A stretch of 25,932 nucleotides of DNA, from positions 1-25,932 of the forward strand of contig JBBUBW010000029.1 of NCBI GenBank assembly GCA_038058095.1, given 5' to 3'. Numbering within the stretch: position 1 is the first letter of the stretch; the number at the start of each line of letters is the position of its first letter. The DNA is from VMFW01 sp038058095 (GTDB lineage Bacteria; Patescibacteriota; Minisyncoccia; UBA6257; 2-01-FULL-56-20). Positions 1-6,647 of the stretch are shown piece after piece. Position numbers and translations under genes: made by a program. A model generated the notes under the pieces. It saw only the letters and a program-made list of their open reading frames with translations, was not told where the DNA came from and made no database searches.

Positions 1-62
1 ATATTGCCATTTCCCCATCCTAGAGGAAACCGCCATATGTGTGTGCACATTACCATCTCCCA
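1..62. other. unassigned upstream sequence
   Basis: No recognisable gene end, RNA or repeat is visible. All three plus-strand frames give short unremarkable peptides. It may be the tail of the preceding intergenic region. Confidence 0.4.
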
Positions 63-90
63 TTGACAGCCGTCGTAAAACCTTTACAAT
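63..90 (+). promoter_or_regulatory. sigma70-type promoter for tuf
   Basis: A perfect -35 box TTGACA (63-68) is followed by a 16-bp spacer and a -10 box TACAAT (85-90). Transcription would start near position 97, giving a leader of about 120 nt that contains the 136-210 hairpin repeat. The consensus match is strong, but no start site has been measured. Confidence 0.7.
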
Positions 91-135
91 TACTCATTGT
101 CAATAAACAAAATAAAACAAGTCGAGTTTTAACAA

Positions 136-210
136 GGTTCTAGCTTCTAGGTGTTAGTTTATAGAGAGCACTCAATATCTAAAACCTAAAACCTCCAACC
201 TAAAACCTAA
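136..210 (+). repeat. AACCTA-type hairpin repeat in the tuf leader
   Basis: The left part is a degenerate run of GGTTCTAG/TTCTAGGT/TTAG words and the right part a run of AACCTAAAACCT words, roughly its reverse complement. The whole folds into an imperfect hairpin around the purine-rich AGAGAG turn. The same design, with shared words, recurs after tuf at 1412-1484. Function is unknown. Confidence 0.55.
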
Positions 211-216
211 CAAAAA

Positions 217-1411
<1,195 letters not shown>

Positions 1412-1413
<2 letters not shown>

Positions 1414-1484
1414 GTTCTAGGGGTTAGGTTTTAGTTTTTAGTGAGAGTTTCCTACAACCCAAAACCTATAACCTATAACCTAAT
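1412..1484 (+). repeat. AACCTA-type hairpin repeat between tuf and rpsJ
   Basis: GGTTCTAG/GGTTAGGTTTTAG words on the left are mirrored by AACCCAAAACCTATAACCTATAACCTA words on the right, giving an imperfect hairpin with a GTGAGAG-containing loop. It is a diverged copy of the 136-210 repeat. It starts inside the tuf stop codon and ends just before the rpsJ ATG. Confidence 0.55.
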
Positions 1485-1491
1485 TTAGAGC

Positions 1492-1824
1492 ATGCCTAAG
1501 AAAAAAGAAACCGAATCAATCCAAAAATTGAGATTGAGAATTAGGGGCTACGACCATAAGTTGGTCGACAATTCCCTAAAACAAATTATCGATACCGCTA
1601 ATCATGGCGATGCGAAAGTTGTTGGACCGATTCCGCTTCCCACTGAAATCAAAAAGTATACCGTTAACCGTTCCACTTTCGTCCACAAAGATTCCCGCGA
1701 GCAATTCGAGCTCAGGATTCATAAGCGAATGATCGACATTCTAAACCCCACTCCCAAGATTATCGAATCTCTAAGTAATTTAAACCTTCCAGCAGGCGTG
1801 GACATAGAAATAAAAATGACTTAA
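1492..1824 (+). CDS. rpsJ: 30S ribosomal protein S10
   Basis: This is uS10, a component of the small-subunit head. The 110 residues cover the full family length: the LRLRIRGYDHKLVD start, the GPIPLPTEIKKYTVNRS loop and the FELRIHKRMIDI segment that normally precedes the C-terminal strand (GVDIEIKM). In most bacteria rplC follows within a few bases. Here the operon is interrupted by a 3.6-kb accessory island, so rpsJ is likely transcribed with tuf and uncoupled from rplC. Confidence 0.97.
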   Translation: MPKKKETESIQKLRLRIRGYDHKLVDNSLKQIIDTANHGDAKVVGPIPLPTEIKKYTVNRSTFVHKDSREQFELRIHKRMIDILNPTPKIIESLSNLNLPAGVDIEIKMT

Positions 1825-1836
1825 AACCGGAGCCTG

Positions 1837-1907
1837 CCCCGTACTTAAATTTGGATATTTCAAGATATTTCAAAGAGTTAAGCTCTTCCAAATTTATAGT
1901 ATCGGGG
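1837..1907. repeat. REP-like imperfect palindrome A
   Basis: The left arm (1837-1855, CCCCGTACTTAAATTTGGA) pairs with the right arm (1887-1907), which carries two extra bases: CCCCG[A]TACT[A]TAAATTTGGA when reverse-complemented. An inner hairpin AAGAG/CTCTT sits in the loop. Its neighbour B has bulges at the same two places, so the two are copies of one element. Confidence 0.7.
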
Positions 1908-1911
1908 CTTG

Positions 1912-1971
1912 CCCGGTAGTGAAATTCGGATTTTCTTTGGGTTTAACCCATCCGAATTTCTACTATCCGGG
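1912..1971. repeat. REP-like imperfect palindrome B
   Basis: The left arm CCCGGTAGTGAAATTCGGAT (1912-1931) pairs with 1950-1971, again with two extra bases in the right arm at positions equivalent to those in palindrome A. The loop holds TGGG/CCCA (1938-1950). It directly follows palindrome A and precedes an IS200/IS605 tnpA remnant. Confidence 0.7.
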
Positions 1972-2000
1972 TCGATATCGAAATTAAGATGACATAAACA

Positions 2001-2022
2001 ACCACGGGCTCACGCCCGTGGT
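2001..2022. repeat. IS200/IS605-type end hairpin
   Basis: ACCACGGGC and GCCCGTGGT form a perfect 9-bp stem with a TCAC loop. Hairpins like this flank tnpA genes in the IS200/IS605 family and are bound as single-stranded DNA by the Y1 transposase. It lies just downstream of the tnpA remnant on the minus strand, where an element end would be expected. Confidence 0.6.
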
Positions 2023-2025
2023 ATT

Positions 2026-2160
2026 CTAGCTGCCAAGCTGCGCTTGTCCTCGATCCTCCTTGTCCTGAAGTTCGATGTATTTTCGGATAGTGCCTTCATC
2101 GAGGCCAACCGTGGAGACAAAGTAGCCATCCGACCAAATACCGTCAGCGCCATAAATAGA
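2026..2160 (-). pseudogene. truncated IS200/IS605 Y1 transposase (TnpA), C-terminal remnant
   Basis: Read on the minus strand, the stretch ending at TAG 2028-2026 encodes IWSDGYFVSTVGLDEGTIRKYIE followed by an EDRGQAQLGS tail. This is the C-terminal part of TnpA-like Y1 transposases (the W-x-x-GYFVSTVG helix region). Upstream, homology stops near 2160, where a terminator-like palindrome begins, so about the first two thirds, including the HUH motif, are gone. It is a fossil and cannot transpose itself. Confidence 0.75.
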
Positions 2161-2163
2161 ACT

Positions 2164-2191
2164 AAAAAACAGCTCGCAAGAGCTGTTTTTT
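2164..2191. terminator. bidirectional intrinsic terminator
   Basis: AAAAAACAGCTC and GAGCTGTTTTTT form a perfect 12-bp stem with a GCAA loop. A GC core flanked by A and T tracts on both sides suits termination in either direction. It separates the tnpA remnant from the promoter of the DGR variable protein gene. Confidence 0.75.
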
Positions 2192-2241
2192 GGCGTAGGA
2201 GAAGTAGCGATTAGCCAGGTTTTTTAAGGCCAAACCTGCTA

Positions 2242-2271
2242 TTGACATAATAGCACAAAATATATTATACT
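2242..2271 (+). promoter_or_regulatory. promoter of the DGR variable protein gene
   Basis: A perfect TTGACA (2242-2247) is followed by an 18-bp spacer and TATACT (2266-2271). It predicts a start near 2278 and a leader of about 135 nt holding the 2305-2357 hairpin. It is one of the best promoter matches in the window. Confidence 0.7.
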
Positions 2272-2304
2272 TAGAGCGTAAGTAGCTCTTTGATAATAGC
2301 GAGA

Positions 2305-2357
2305 TTTCGCTGCAGTCCAGAGCGGCTTTCATTAAGCCTTTGTGGACTGTGGCGAAA
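2305..2357 (+). promoter_or_regulatory. long hairpin in the variable-protein leader
   Basis: TTTCGC-TG-CAGTCCA (2305-2319) pairs with TGGACTG-TG-GCGAAA (2343-2357), where TG/TG form tandem G-U wobbles. The result is a continuous 15-bp stem. An inner stem GGCTT/AAGCC (2324-2328/2334-2338) caps it. It lies wholly in the 5' untranslated region, 56 nt before the ATG. No known riboswitch class is recognised. Confidence 0.6.
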
Positions 2358-2413
2358 CCAATAACGGCAAGCCCAACAGTAGCACATTTCACTCTTAGAA
2401 AGGAAGGATCGCT

Positions 2414-3082
2414 ATGAGTAGCGATAAGGCCTTGAATCCCGCAACACTGGAGTTGACACAAAGGATCCAAGTTCTTTTTCCGAGGGACATTGACGCTGAT
2501 GTCCTTCAGGCATGGAACGGAACTCCCGGAGAAGTCATCTCCACCCGACTCCGCGAAACCTTCGGGAAAGCTCCCGAACCCGCGGCGCCGCCCGAACCGC
2601 AACCTCTTCTCGACTTCGTCGGTACAACGACGATCTCCGCGACAACCGAGCCCTTCATCGCGAAGGACAGGTTCAAGCAGGACACGAGTCGCAAGGCCAA
2701 GCCGAAGATCTCTTACCTCGGCGACAACTTCAAGGCGTGGTTTCTCAAGAAGACCGAGCAACCGATCAGTCAGACCATGCTTCGCTCTCAGCGACTCGTG
2801 AAAGCATCGCTCGATCAGCCGATCATCGCGGAGCTGGGTGACGAAGCGAAGTCCGAAACCACTCTCTCCGAGATCTTCGCGCTCATCTCGCTGCAGTCGA
2901 ACGGCGAGAATGGCGTGCTACTCACGAACGGCTACGCCAACATCTTCTACGTCCGCGACGTGAACGGCGTGCTCCGTGCCGTGCGCGTCTACTGGTGCGA
3001 CGACGGCTGGCTCGGGAGCGCCTATGCCCTGGACGGCGGCAGGTGGTACGGCGACCGCCGGGTTTTCTCTCGCAATTCCTGA
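2414..3082 (+). CDS. DGR variable (target) protein, C-type-lectin-like
   Basis: This protein of 222 residues is the target of the DGR; no catalytic function is seen. An N-terminal helical part is followed by a proline-rich linker (about 53-64) and a conserved-looking block (about 98-185, including SETTLSEIFALISLQ and GVLLTNGYANIFYVRDVNG). The last 37 residues (186-222) are encoded by the VR and have the WxDDGW...RW...VFSRN pattern of C-type-lectin-fold DGR targets. Residues at template adenines are 191, 193, 195, 208, 209, 212, 213, 215 and 216, which probably form a ligand-binding surface. No signal peptide or membrane segment is obvious, so location is open. The start is supported by AAGGA upstream. 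The gene is clearly GC-richer than its neighbours, which suggests horizontal origin. Confidence 0.85.
   Translation: MSSDKALNPATLELTQRIQVLFPRDIDADVLQAWNGTPGEVISTRLRETFGKAPEPAAPPEPQPLLDFVGTTTISATTEPFIAKDRFKQDTSRKAKPKISYLGDNFKAWFLKKTEQPISQTMLRSQRLVKASLDQPIIAELGDEAKSETTLSEIFALISLQSNGENGVLLTNGYANIFYVRDVNGVLRAVRVYWCDDGWLGSAYALDGGRWYGDRRVFSRNS
2969..3075 (+). repeat. DGR variable repeat (VR)
   Basis: These 107 bp align without gaps to 3460-3566. There are 15 substitutions, 14 at positions where the template has A; 23 template adenines lie in the comparable coding part. The ends are invariant: GTGCTCCGTGCCGTG at the 5' side and GGTTTTCTCTCGCAA at the 3' side (3061-3075), the probable initiation-of-mutagenic-homing region. 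The single non-adenine change is template GTG to GGG at codon 201. Confidence 0.92.
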
Positions 3083-3130
3083 ACACCTGGGAACCTTGGG
3101 GTTTCATGACCCCTTGGAACCTGGACACTG

Positions 3131-3175
3131 TGACCCCTTCTGCAAAACATCGCGGGAGGGGTCATCTATTTTTTA
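3131..3175 (+). terminator. intrinsic terminator after the variable protein gene
   Basis: TGACCCCT (3131-3138) pairs with AGGGGTCA (3157-3164), an 8-bp stem with an 18-nt loop, followed by TCTATTTTTT. It lies about 50 bp after the stop codon. TGACCCCTT also occurs as a direct repeat just upstream (near 3107). Confidence 0.6.
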
Positions 3176-3191
3176 ATACTGCGATCAGTTT

Positions 3192-3200
3192 TGCTATACT
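3192..3200 (+). promoter_or_regulatory. extended -10 promoter for the template RNA
   Basis: TGC-TATACT matches the extended -10 pattern. The upstream TTTAAT near 3173 is only a weak -35. It sits between the variable-gene terminator and the template repeat, so it is the best candidate for driving the DGR template RNA, starting near 3207. Confidence 0.5.
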
Positions 3201-3459
3201 ATATTCGAGATCGTGTGTTACGGGGCGGCTACGGCTTTCCTGTCACGGACTTAAGATAGTTCTCTGCGGGAGCCACGCCGGATACGTCTTGCGTGGGAGT
3301 GTGGGAATAAATCTTTCAAAAACATAACAGGAATTGGTACGTGCGTCTGGCGGACTTCAATGTCCCAAATAAGATTCAACTTCAAGATATTGGCCTCGGG
3401 GTTTTCCGCCCAATATCAAGAGGTGGTGGCGCGGATGGGCGCATGTACGAGAGTGGTTG

Positions 3460-3566
3460 GTGCTCCGTGCCGTGAACGTCAACTGGAACGACGACGGCTG
3501 GCTCGTGAGCGCCTATGCCCTGGACAACAACAGGTGGAACGACGACAACCAGGTTTTCTCTCGCAA
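3460..3566 (+). repeat. DGR template repeat (TR)
   Basis: This is the invariant donor of the VR (2969-3075). In the VR frame it reads VLRAVNVNWNDDGWLVSAYALD followed by NNRWNDDNQVFSRN. It is rich in AAC codons, the usual DGR design because mutating AAC reaches many amino acids but no stop codon. It lies about 385 bp after the VR on the same strand and before the reverse transcriptase gene. Its 3' end touches the stop codon of the antisense avd gene. Confidence 0.92.
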
Positions 3567-3929
3567 CTACTGTGGTTCTCCCGCTCTCTTTGCGGGAGTT
3601 TTACTTTCTATGCCTTTTTTCCAGCCCCAAAGCATCTTGCCCACCTCTTCAATATTGGCGAGCAGGGCAGAGTAATGCACCGTGGTCATAAGTTTATTTT
3701 CCCAAGCGATTTGCAGAAAGAACTTTAAAATATCAACTCTAGTAACGGCTTTTGCAAGCAAGGGGAGTTTCTGTTCTGGTGGCGTATAGCTGGATAAATA
3801 GATGAGTTCCAGCGCGTCCAAAAAAGCCCGCTCGATTTTTTGACCGATGCCGAACCGTTCTACTTTGGGGAAGTTCTTGTAGAGCGCGAGCCAGCTTTTA
3901 TAGGCATCTTTGAGCTTGACGAGGGTCAG
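3567..3929 (-). CDS. avd: Avd-like DGR accessory protein (four-helix bundle)
   Basis: The frame runs from about 3929 down to TAG 3569-3567 and encodes about 120 residues, the usual Avd size. It begins LKDAYKSWLALYKNFPKVERF, then GIGQKIERAF and KLPLLAKAVTRVDILKFFLQ, and ends GKMLWGWKKGI. The order of amphipathic helices matches Avd/S23-type four-helix-bundle proteins, which form a basic oligomer that binds the DGR reverse transcriptase and template RNA. No ATG lies in this frame; an in-frame CTG at 3929-3927 follows the purine-rich (GA)17 tract. The nearest ATG (3999-3997) is one base out of frame across that tract. It is antisense to TR and reverse transcriptase, which is unusual. It could be a decayed gene, but the intact domain argues against that. 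Confidence 0.7.
   Translation of the reverse strand: MTLVKLKDAYKSWLALYKNFPKVERFGIGQKIERAFLDALELIYLSSYTPPEQKLPLLAKAVTRVDILKFFLQIAWENKLMTTVHYSALLANIEEVGKMLWGWKKGIESKTPAKRAGEPQ
3578..3598. terminator. hairpin/terminator directly after TR
   Basis: CTCCCGC and GCGGGAG form a 7-bp perfect stem with a TCTCTTT loop, followed on the plus strand by TTTTACTTTCT. It begins 12 nt after the TR. It could end the template RNA, and also lies within the 3' end of the antisense avd gene. Confidence 0.6.
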
Positions 3930-3934
3930 AGGTC

Positions 3935-3973
<39 letters not shown>

Positions 3974-3999
3974 TCGCCCGCGGAATTGTTTTTATTCAT

Positions 4000-4986
4000 A
4001 TGTTTGAAGATATTATATCATTTGAAAATCTGTGCAATGCCTGGCGAGAGTTTGTGCGGGGCAAAAAACTCAAGAAGGACGTTACGGACTTCTCTCTCGA
4101 CCTTTCCGGCAACCTCTTTGCGCTTCATGATGATTTGAAGAATAAATCCTATCAACACGGTGCTTATCAAGCATTTAATATCAGTGATCCGAAACCAAGA
4201 AGTATTCATAAGGCGTCCGTTCGCGACCGCCTGCTCCATCACGCTATCTATCGAAAACTCTATCCATTCTTCGACAGAGTTTTTGTTGCCGATTCTTTTT
4301 CTTGCCGCTTAGACAAAGGCACCCACAGAGCCATCAACCGCCTTCGAGAGTTCAAGTATAAAGTTGGTAAAAACAATACTCGGACAGTTTGGGTTTTGAA
4401 ATGCGACATCCGTAAGTTTTTTGAAAACATCGATCACGAAATTTTACTTGATATTTTAAAATCGTATATATCGGATGAAAAAGTCATTTGGCTGCTTCAC
4501 GAAGTGATAAAGAGTTTTTATTCGAAACGTCCCGGCGTCGGTTTACCACTGGGTAATTTAACTTCTCAACTCTTGGTAAATATCTATATGAATGAATTTG
4601 ATAGGTTTATAAAACATAATCTCAAAATTAAGTATTACGTCCGCTATGCCGACGACTTTGTTTTCCTTTCCGAAGATAGAGAATGGCTTGTAAATCTTTT
4701 ACCTAAAATAAAGAAGTTTTTGAACGAGAGATTAAAACTAGAACTTCATCCGGATAAGGTTTTTATCAAAACTTTGGCTTCGGGTGTGGATTTCTTAGGT
4801 TGGGTTAACTTTACCAATCATCGAGTTTTGCGAACGGCGACTAAGAGAAGGATGCTAAAAAAGTTAGCGAGTAAAAACGATGATTCAACCCTTAGTTCTT
4901 ATCTCGGCTTGTTAAGTCACGGCAATACTCACAAACTTCGCGAAAAAATTCTCAAATTTTCACCCGCAAACAAAGCCTCTATCTGA
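4000..4986 (+). CDS. DGR reverse transcriptase
   Basis: This predicted 328-residue RNA-dependent DNA polymerase would copy the template RNA with adenine-directed errors. Visible motifs are SVRDRLLHHAIY (73-84), CDIRKFFENIDH (135-146, catalytic Asp136), GLPLGNLTSQ (181-190, the DGR-type motif 4 with SQ), YADD (216-219, catalytic Asp218/Asp219) and FLGW (265-268). It has no maturase or endonuclease domain, fitting a DGR rather than a group II intron. The ATG at 4000 gives MFEDIISFENL, the expected N-terminus. An upstream in-frame TTG at 3910 would add a repetitive Leu-Ser stretch that is only the antisense of avd. Its base composition resembles the core genes, unlike the variable protein gene. 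Confidence 0.92.
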   Translation: MFEDIISFENLCNAWREFVRGKKLKKDVTDFSLDLSGNLFALHDDLKNKSYQHGAYQAFNISDPKPRSIHKASVRDRLLHHAIYRKLYPFFDRVFVADSFSCRLDKGTHRAINRLREFKYKVGKNNTRTVWVLKCDIRKFFENIDHEILLDILKSYISDEKVIWLLHEVIKSFYSKRPGVGLPLGNLTSQLLVNIYMNEFDRFIKHNLKIKYYVRYADDFVFLSEDREWLVNLLPKIKKFLNERLKLELHPDKVFIKTLASGVDFLGWVNFTNHRVLRTATKRRMLKKLASKNDDSTLSSYLGLLSHGNTHKLREKILKFSPANKASI

Positions 4987-5080
4987 CATAATTTCGCTAA
5001 AAACGGGGCTGTTTTGTATCAAAATGCCCTTATTTTCTCGTGGTTTTCCTCTATTTTCAGGAATGCGGTTGGGGACTGGA

Positions 5081-5198
5081 CCCCGGTACTAATTAAGGAA
5101 AGGTTTTTGTTCGGAGAGGAAAGACGAGGGGTATATATTACCTAATTAAAAGAATATTCACGTTACCAAGGGCTAAAATTCCTTAATTAGTCCCGGGG
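5081..5198. mobile_element. 118-bp MITE-like element with 20-bp inverted repeats
   Basis: The left end CCCCGGTACTAATTAAGGAA (5081-5100) and the right end (5179-5198) are inverted repeats with one mismatch. Direct repeats CTGGA flank them (5076-5080 and 5199-5203), which fits a 5-bp target duplication. There is no ORF inside, so it would need a transposase in trans. The terminal sequence resembles the arms of palindromes A and B. It abuts the rplC promoter. Confidence 0.7.
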
Positions 5199-5199
5199 C

Positions 5200-5228
5200 T
5201 GGACATTGGTTTCGGTCTAGTGTAGAAT
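5200..5228 (+). promoter_or_regulatory. promoter for the rplC operon
   Basis: TGGACA (5200-5205), a 17-bp spacer and TAGAAT (5223-5228). The -35 box overlaps the right-hand CTGGA duplication of the MITE-like element. It predicts a start near 5235 and a leader of about 210 nt. Confidence 0.6.
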
Positions 5229-5234
5229 AGTCAC

Positions 5235-5412
5235 CAAGGTTTTAGCTGGGTAAGCTTGCCTTCTGAGCTTGGTACTTAATCCTTGAAATGCTAAATTTTT
5301 TAAATCTAGCAAGTAGGAGTTGCAACGAACCATTTGAGCACTCTTGAGGGTAGTATCTGCGATATGCTTGGAGGCGAAATTGCTGCGGCTATAAACGCAG
5401 CTAATTTTTTTT
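5235..5412 (+). ncRNA. rplC leader RNA or small RNA ending in an intrinsic terminator
   Basis: This region has no ORF, starts after a good promoter and ends in a terminator. Early pairing CCAAG/CTTGG (about 5244-5270) is visible. It could be an attenuated leader of the ribosomal protein operon, comparable in role to the E. coli S10 leader controlled by L4, or a free small RNA. No Rfam family is recognised. Confidence 0.45.
5382..5412 (+). terminator. intrinsic terminator 35 nt before rplC
   Basis: GCTGCG (5382-5387) pairs with CGCAGC (5396-5401), with an 8-nt loop, followed by TAATTTTTTTT. The placement between the promoter and the start codon suggests conditional read-through. Confidence 0.7.
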
Positions 5413-5446
5413 ATTGCGCTGCTCCTTGTTCAATATAAAAAACAAA

Positions 5447-5992
5447 ATGTTTTTAATCGCCAAAAAAATTAAAATGAGCCAGATTTGGCAAGGCGAAAAA
5501 GTGACTCCGGTTACGGTTATTAAAGCCGAACCCAATAAAGTTTCTTTGATTCGAACTCAGGAAAAAAACGGCTACGAAGCCGTTCAGCTTTCTCTCGGAA
5601 AAACCAGACGCGAATTCAGGATTAGCGATTCGAAATTAGCCCTCAATGATTCCGTGGATGTTTCCTCTTTTGCCGAAGGAGATACGGTTCGAATTACCGG
5701 TACGTCTAAGGGACGCGGTTTCCAGGGAGTCGTTAAGCGGCACGGCTTTCATGGCGGTCCCAAAACGCACGGACAAAAAAACCGCCTTCGCGCTCCCGGT
5801 TCAATCGGCTCCACTGCTTTTCAGCGCGTAGTTCCGGGCAGGAGAATGGCTGGCCATATGGGTGTTGAAAAAGTTACTGTTAAAAATCTTAAGGTTGCCA
5901 AAGTGGATCCGGAAAATAACCTCCTTTATCTTAGGGGAGCTGTTCCCGGCAGACGCGGCAGCCTTTTAACTATCCGCAAAACCAGTAAATAA
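5447..5992 (+). CDS. rplC: 50S ribosomal protein L3
   Basis: This is uL3, an early assembly protein near the peptidyl transferase centre. The 181 residues are slightly short for the family. The N-terminus MFLIAKKIKMSQIWQGEKVTPVTVI fits L3; an upstream TTG-initiated extension would have no counterpart. The long central loop is recognisable (GFQGVVKRHGFHGGPKTHG, then the GSIGSTAFQRVVPGRRMAGHMG segment). It is the first gene after the island and has its own promoter and leader. rplD starts 4 nt after its stop. Confidence 0.96.
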   Translation: MFLIAKKIKMSQIWQGEKVTPVTVIKAEPNKVSLIRTQEKNGYEAVQLSLGKTRREFRISDSKLALNDSVDVSSFAEGDTVRITGTSKGRGFQGVVKRHGFHGGPKTHGQKNRLRAPGSIGSTAFQRVVPGRRMAGHMGVEKVTVKNLKVAKVDPENNLLYLRGAVPGRRGSLLTIRKTSK

Positions 5993-5995
5993 ACC

Positions 5996-6646
5996 ATGAA
6001 ATTTCCCGTCATAAATCTTAAAGGTGAGAAAGTAAAAGAGCTGGAATTATCCGACTCGATTTTTGGCATTAAGTGGAATCCCGAACTCGTTCACCAGATT
6101 TTAACTTCTCAGCTCGCTAACCGAAGGAAACCCTGGGCTCACGCCAAAGGACGGGGAGAGGTGCGAGGCGGCGGGCGTAAACCGTGGAGGCAGAAAGGAA
6201 CCGGCCGAGCTCGGCACGGTTCTACGCGTTCTCCAATCTGGATCGGCGGCGGCAAAGCTCATGGTCCCAATAAAGAAAGGAATTATAGCGAGAAAGTAAA
6301 TAAAAAAATGAATCGGTTAGCCATCTTAGGCGCTCTTTCAAAAAGGATTAAAGACGGCGAAGTCAAAGTGATTGACGGCTTTAATTTCAATCCGCCAAAA
6401 ACCAAAACCGTTTCAATCTCTCTAAAAAATCTTTTGAATATCCCGAAAAAAAATAAAAAGTATGACGTTTTATTGATTTCCGATTCAAACAACCGCGAGC
6501 TCAATAAAATTTCCCGCAACCTCCAAAAAAGCAAAACTTTAAATGCCGATTCCTTAAATGTTTACGATCTTTTAAATTATAAGCACATTCTTATCGAAGA
6601 ACCCTCTATTGTCGTGATCGGTCGCCATTATCGAATTCGTAAATAA
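5996..6646 (+). CDS. rplD: 50S ribosomal protein L4
   Basis: This is uL4, an assembly initiator whose loop lines the exit tunnel. In 216 residues the tunnel loop is clear (RGGGRKPWRQKGTGRARHGS, then SPIWIGGGKAHGP), followed by the NKKMNRLAILGALSKR helix and a C-terminal Rossmann-like half. In several bacteria L4 also represses its own operon by binding the leader. The leader and terminator before rplC make that plausible here, but it is inference. Confidence 0.96.
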   Translation: MKFPVINLKGEKVKELELSDSIFGIKWNPELVHQILTSQLANRRKPWAHAKGRGEVRGGGRKPWRQKGTGRARHGSTRSPIWIGGGKAHGPNKERNYSEKVNKKMNRLAILGALSKRIKDGEVKVIDGFNFNPPKTKTVSISLKNLLNIPKKNKKYDVLLISDSNNRELNKISRNLQKSKTLNADSLNVYDLLNYKHILIEEPSIVVIGRHYRIRK

Positions 6647-6647
6647 C

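Larger units (their letters stand above)
3207..3602 (+). ncRNA. predicted DGR template RNA
   Basis: This is an inferred transcript from the extended -10 promoter to the hairpin at 3578-3598. It has about 250 nt of noncoding 5' sequence, the TR (3460-3566) and a terminator. The 5' part contains a stem GATATTGG/CCAATATC (3386-3393/3410-3417). No convincing ORF spans it. In characterised DGRs the TR and flanking RNA structures are bound by the reverse transcriptase and Avd. The boundaries are predictions only. Confidence 0.5.

Noticed and set aside
136..210. Telomere-like AACCTA repeats as a replicon end
   Set aside because: The runs are short, degenerate and inverted within hairpins, and occur on both sides of tuf in the middle of a gene-dense region.
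2162..2761. 199-codon minus-strand ORF over the variable gene
   Set aside because: It runs through a terminator, the promoter and the leader hairpin and is antisense to the better-supported variable protein; it is a by-product of the GC-rich sequence.
3335..3477. Open frame upstream of and into the TR, reading DIGLGVFRPISRGGG, as a second variable gene
   Set aside because: It has no plausible start, is out of frame with the TR lectin reading and stops just inside the TR. It is better explained as template RNA leader.
4000..4986. Group II intron or retron reverse transcriptase
   Set aside because: There is no maturase or endonuclease domain and no intron domain V; the motif 4 GNLTSQ form and the adjacent VR/TR pair identify a DGR.
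5235..5412. T-box, SRP RNA or RNase P RNA before rplC
   Set aside because: None of the conserved sequence blocks of these RNAs could be found by eye; left as an unassigned leader or small RNA.
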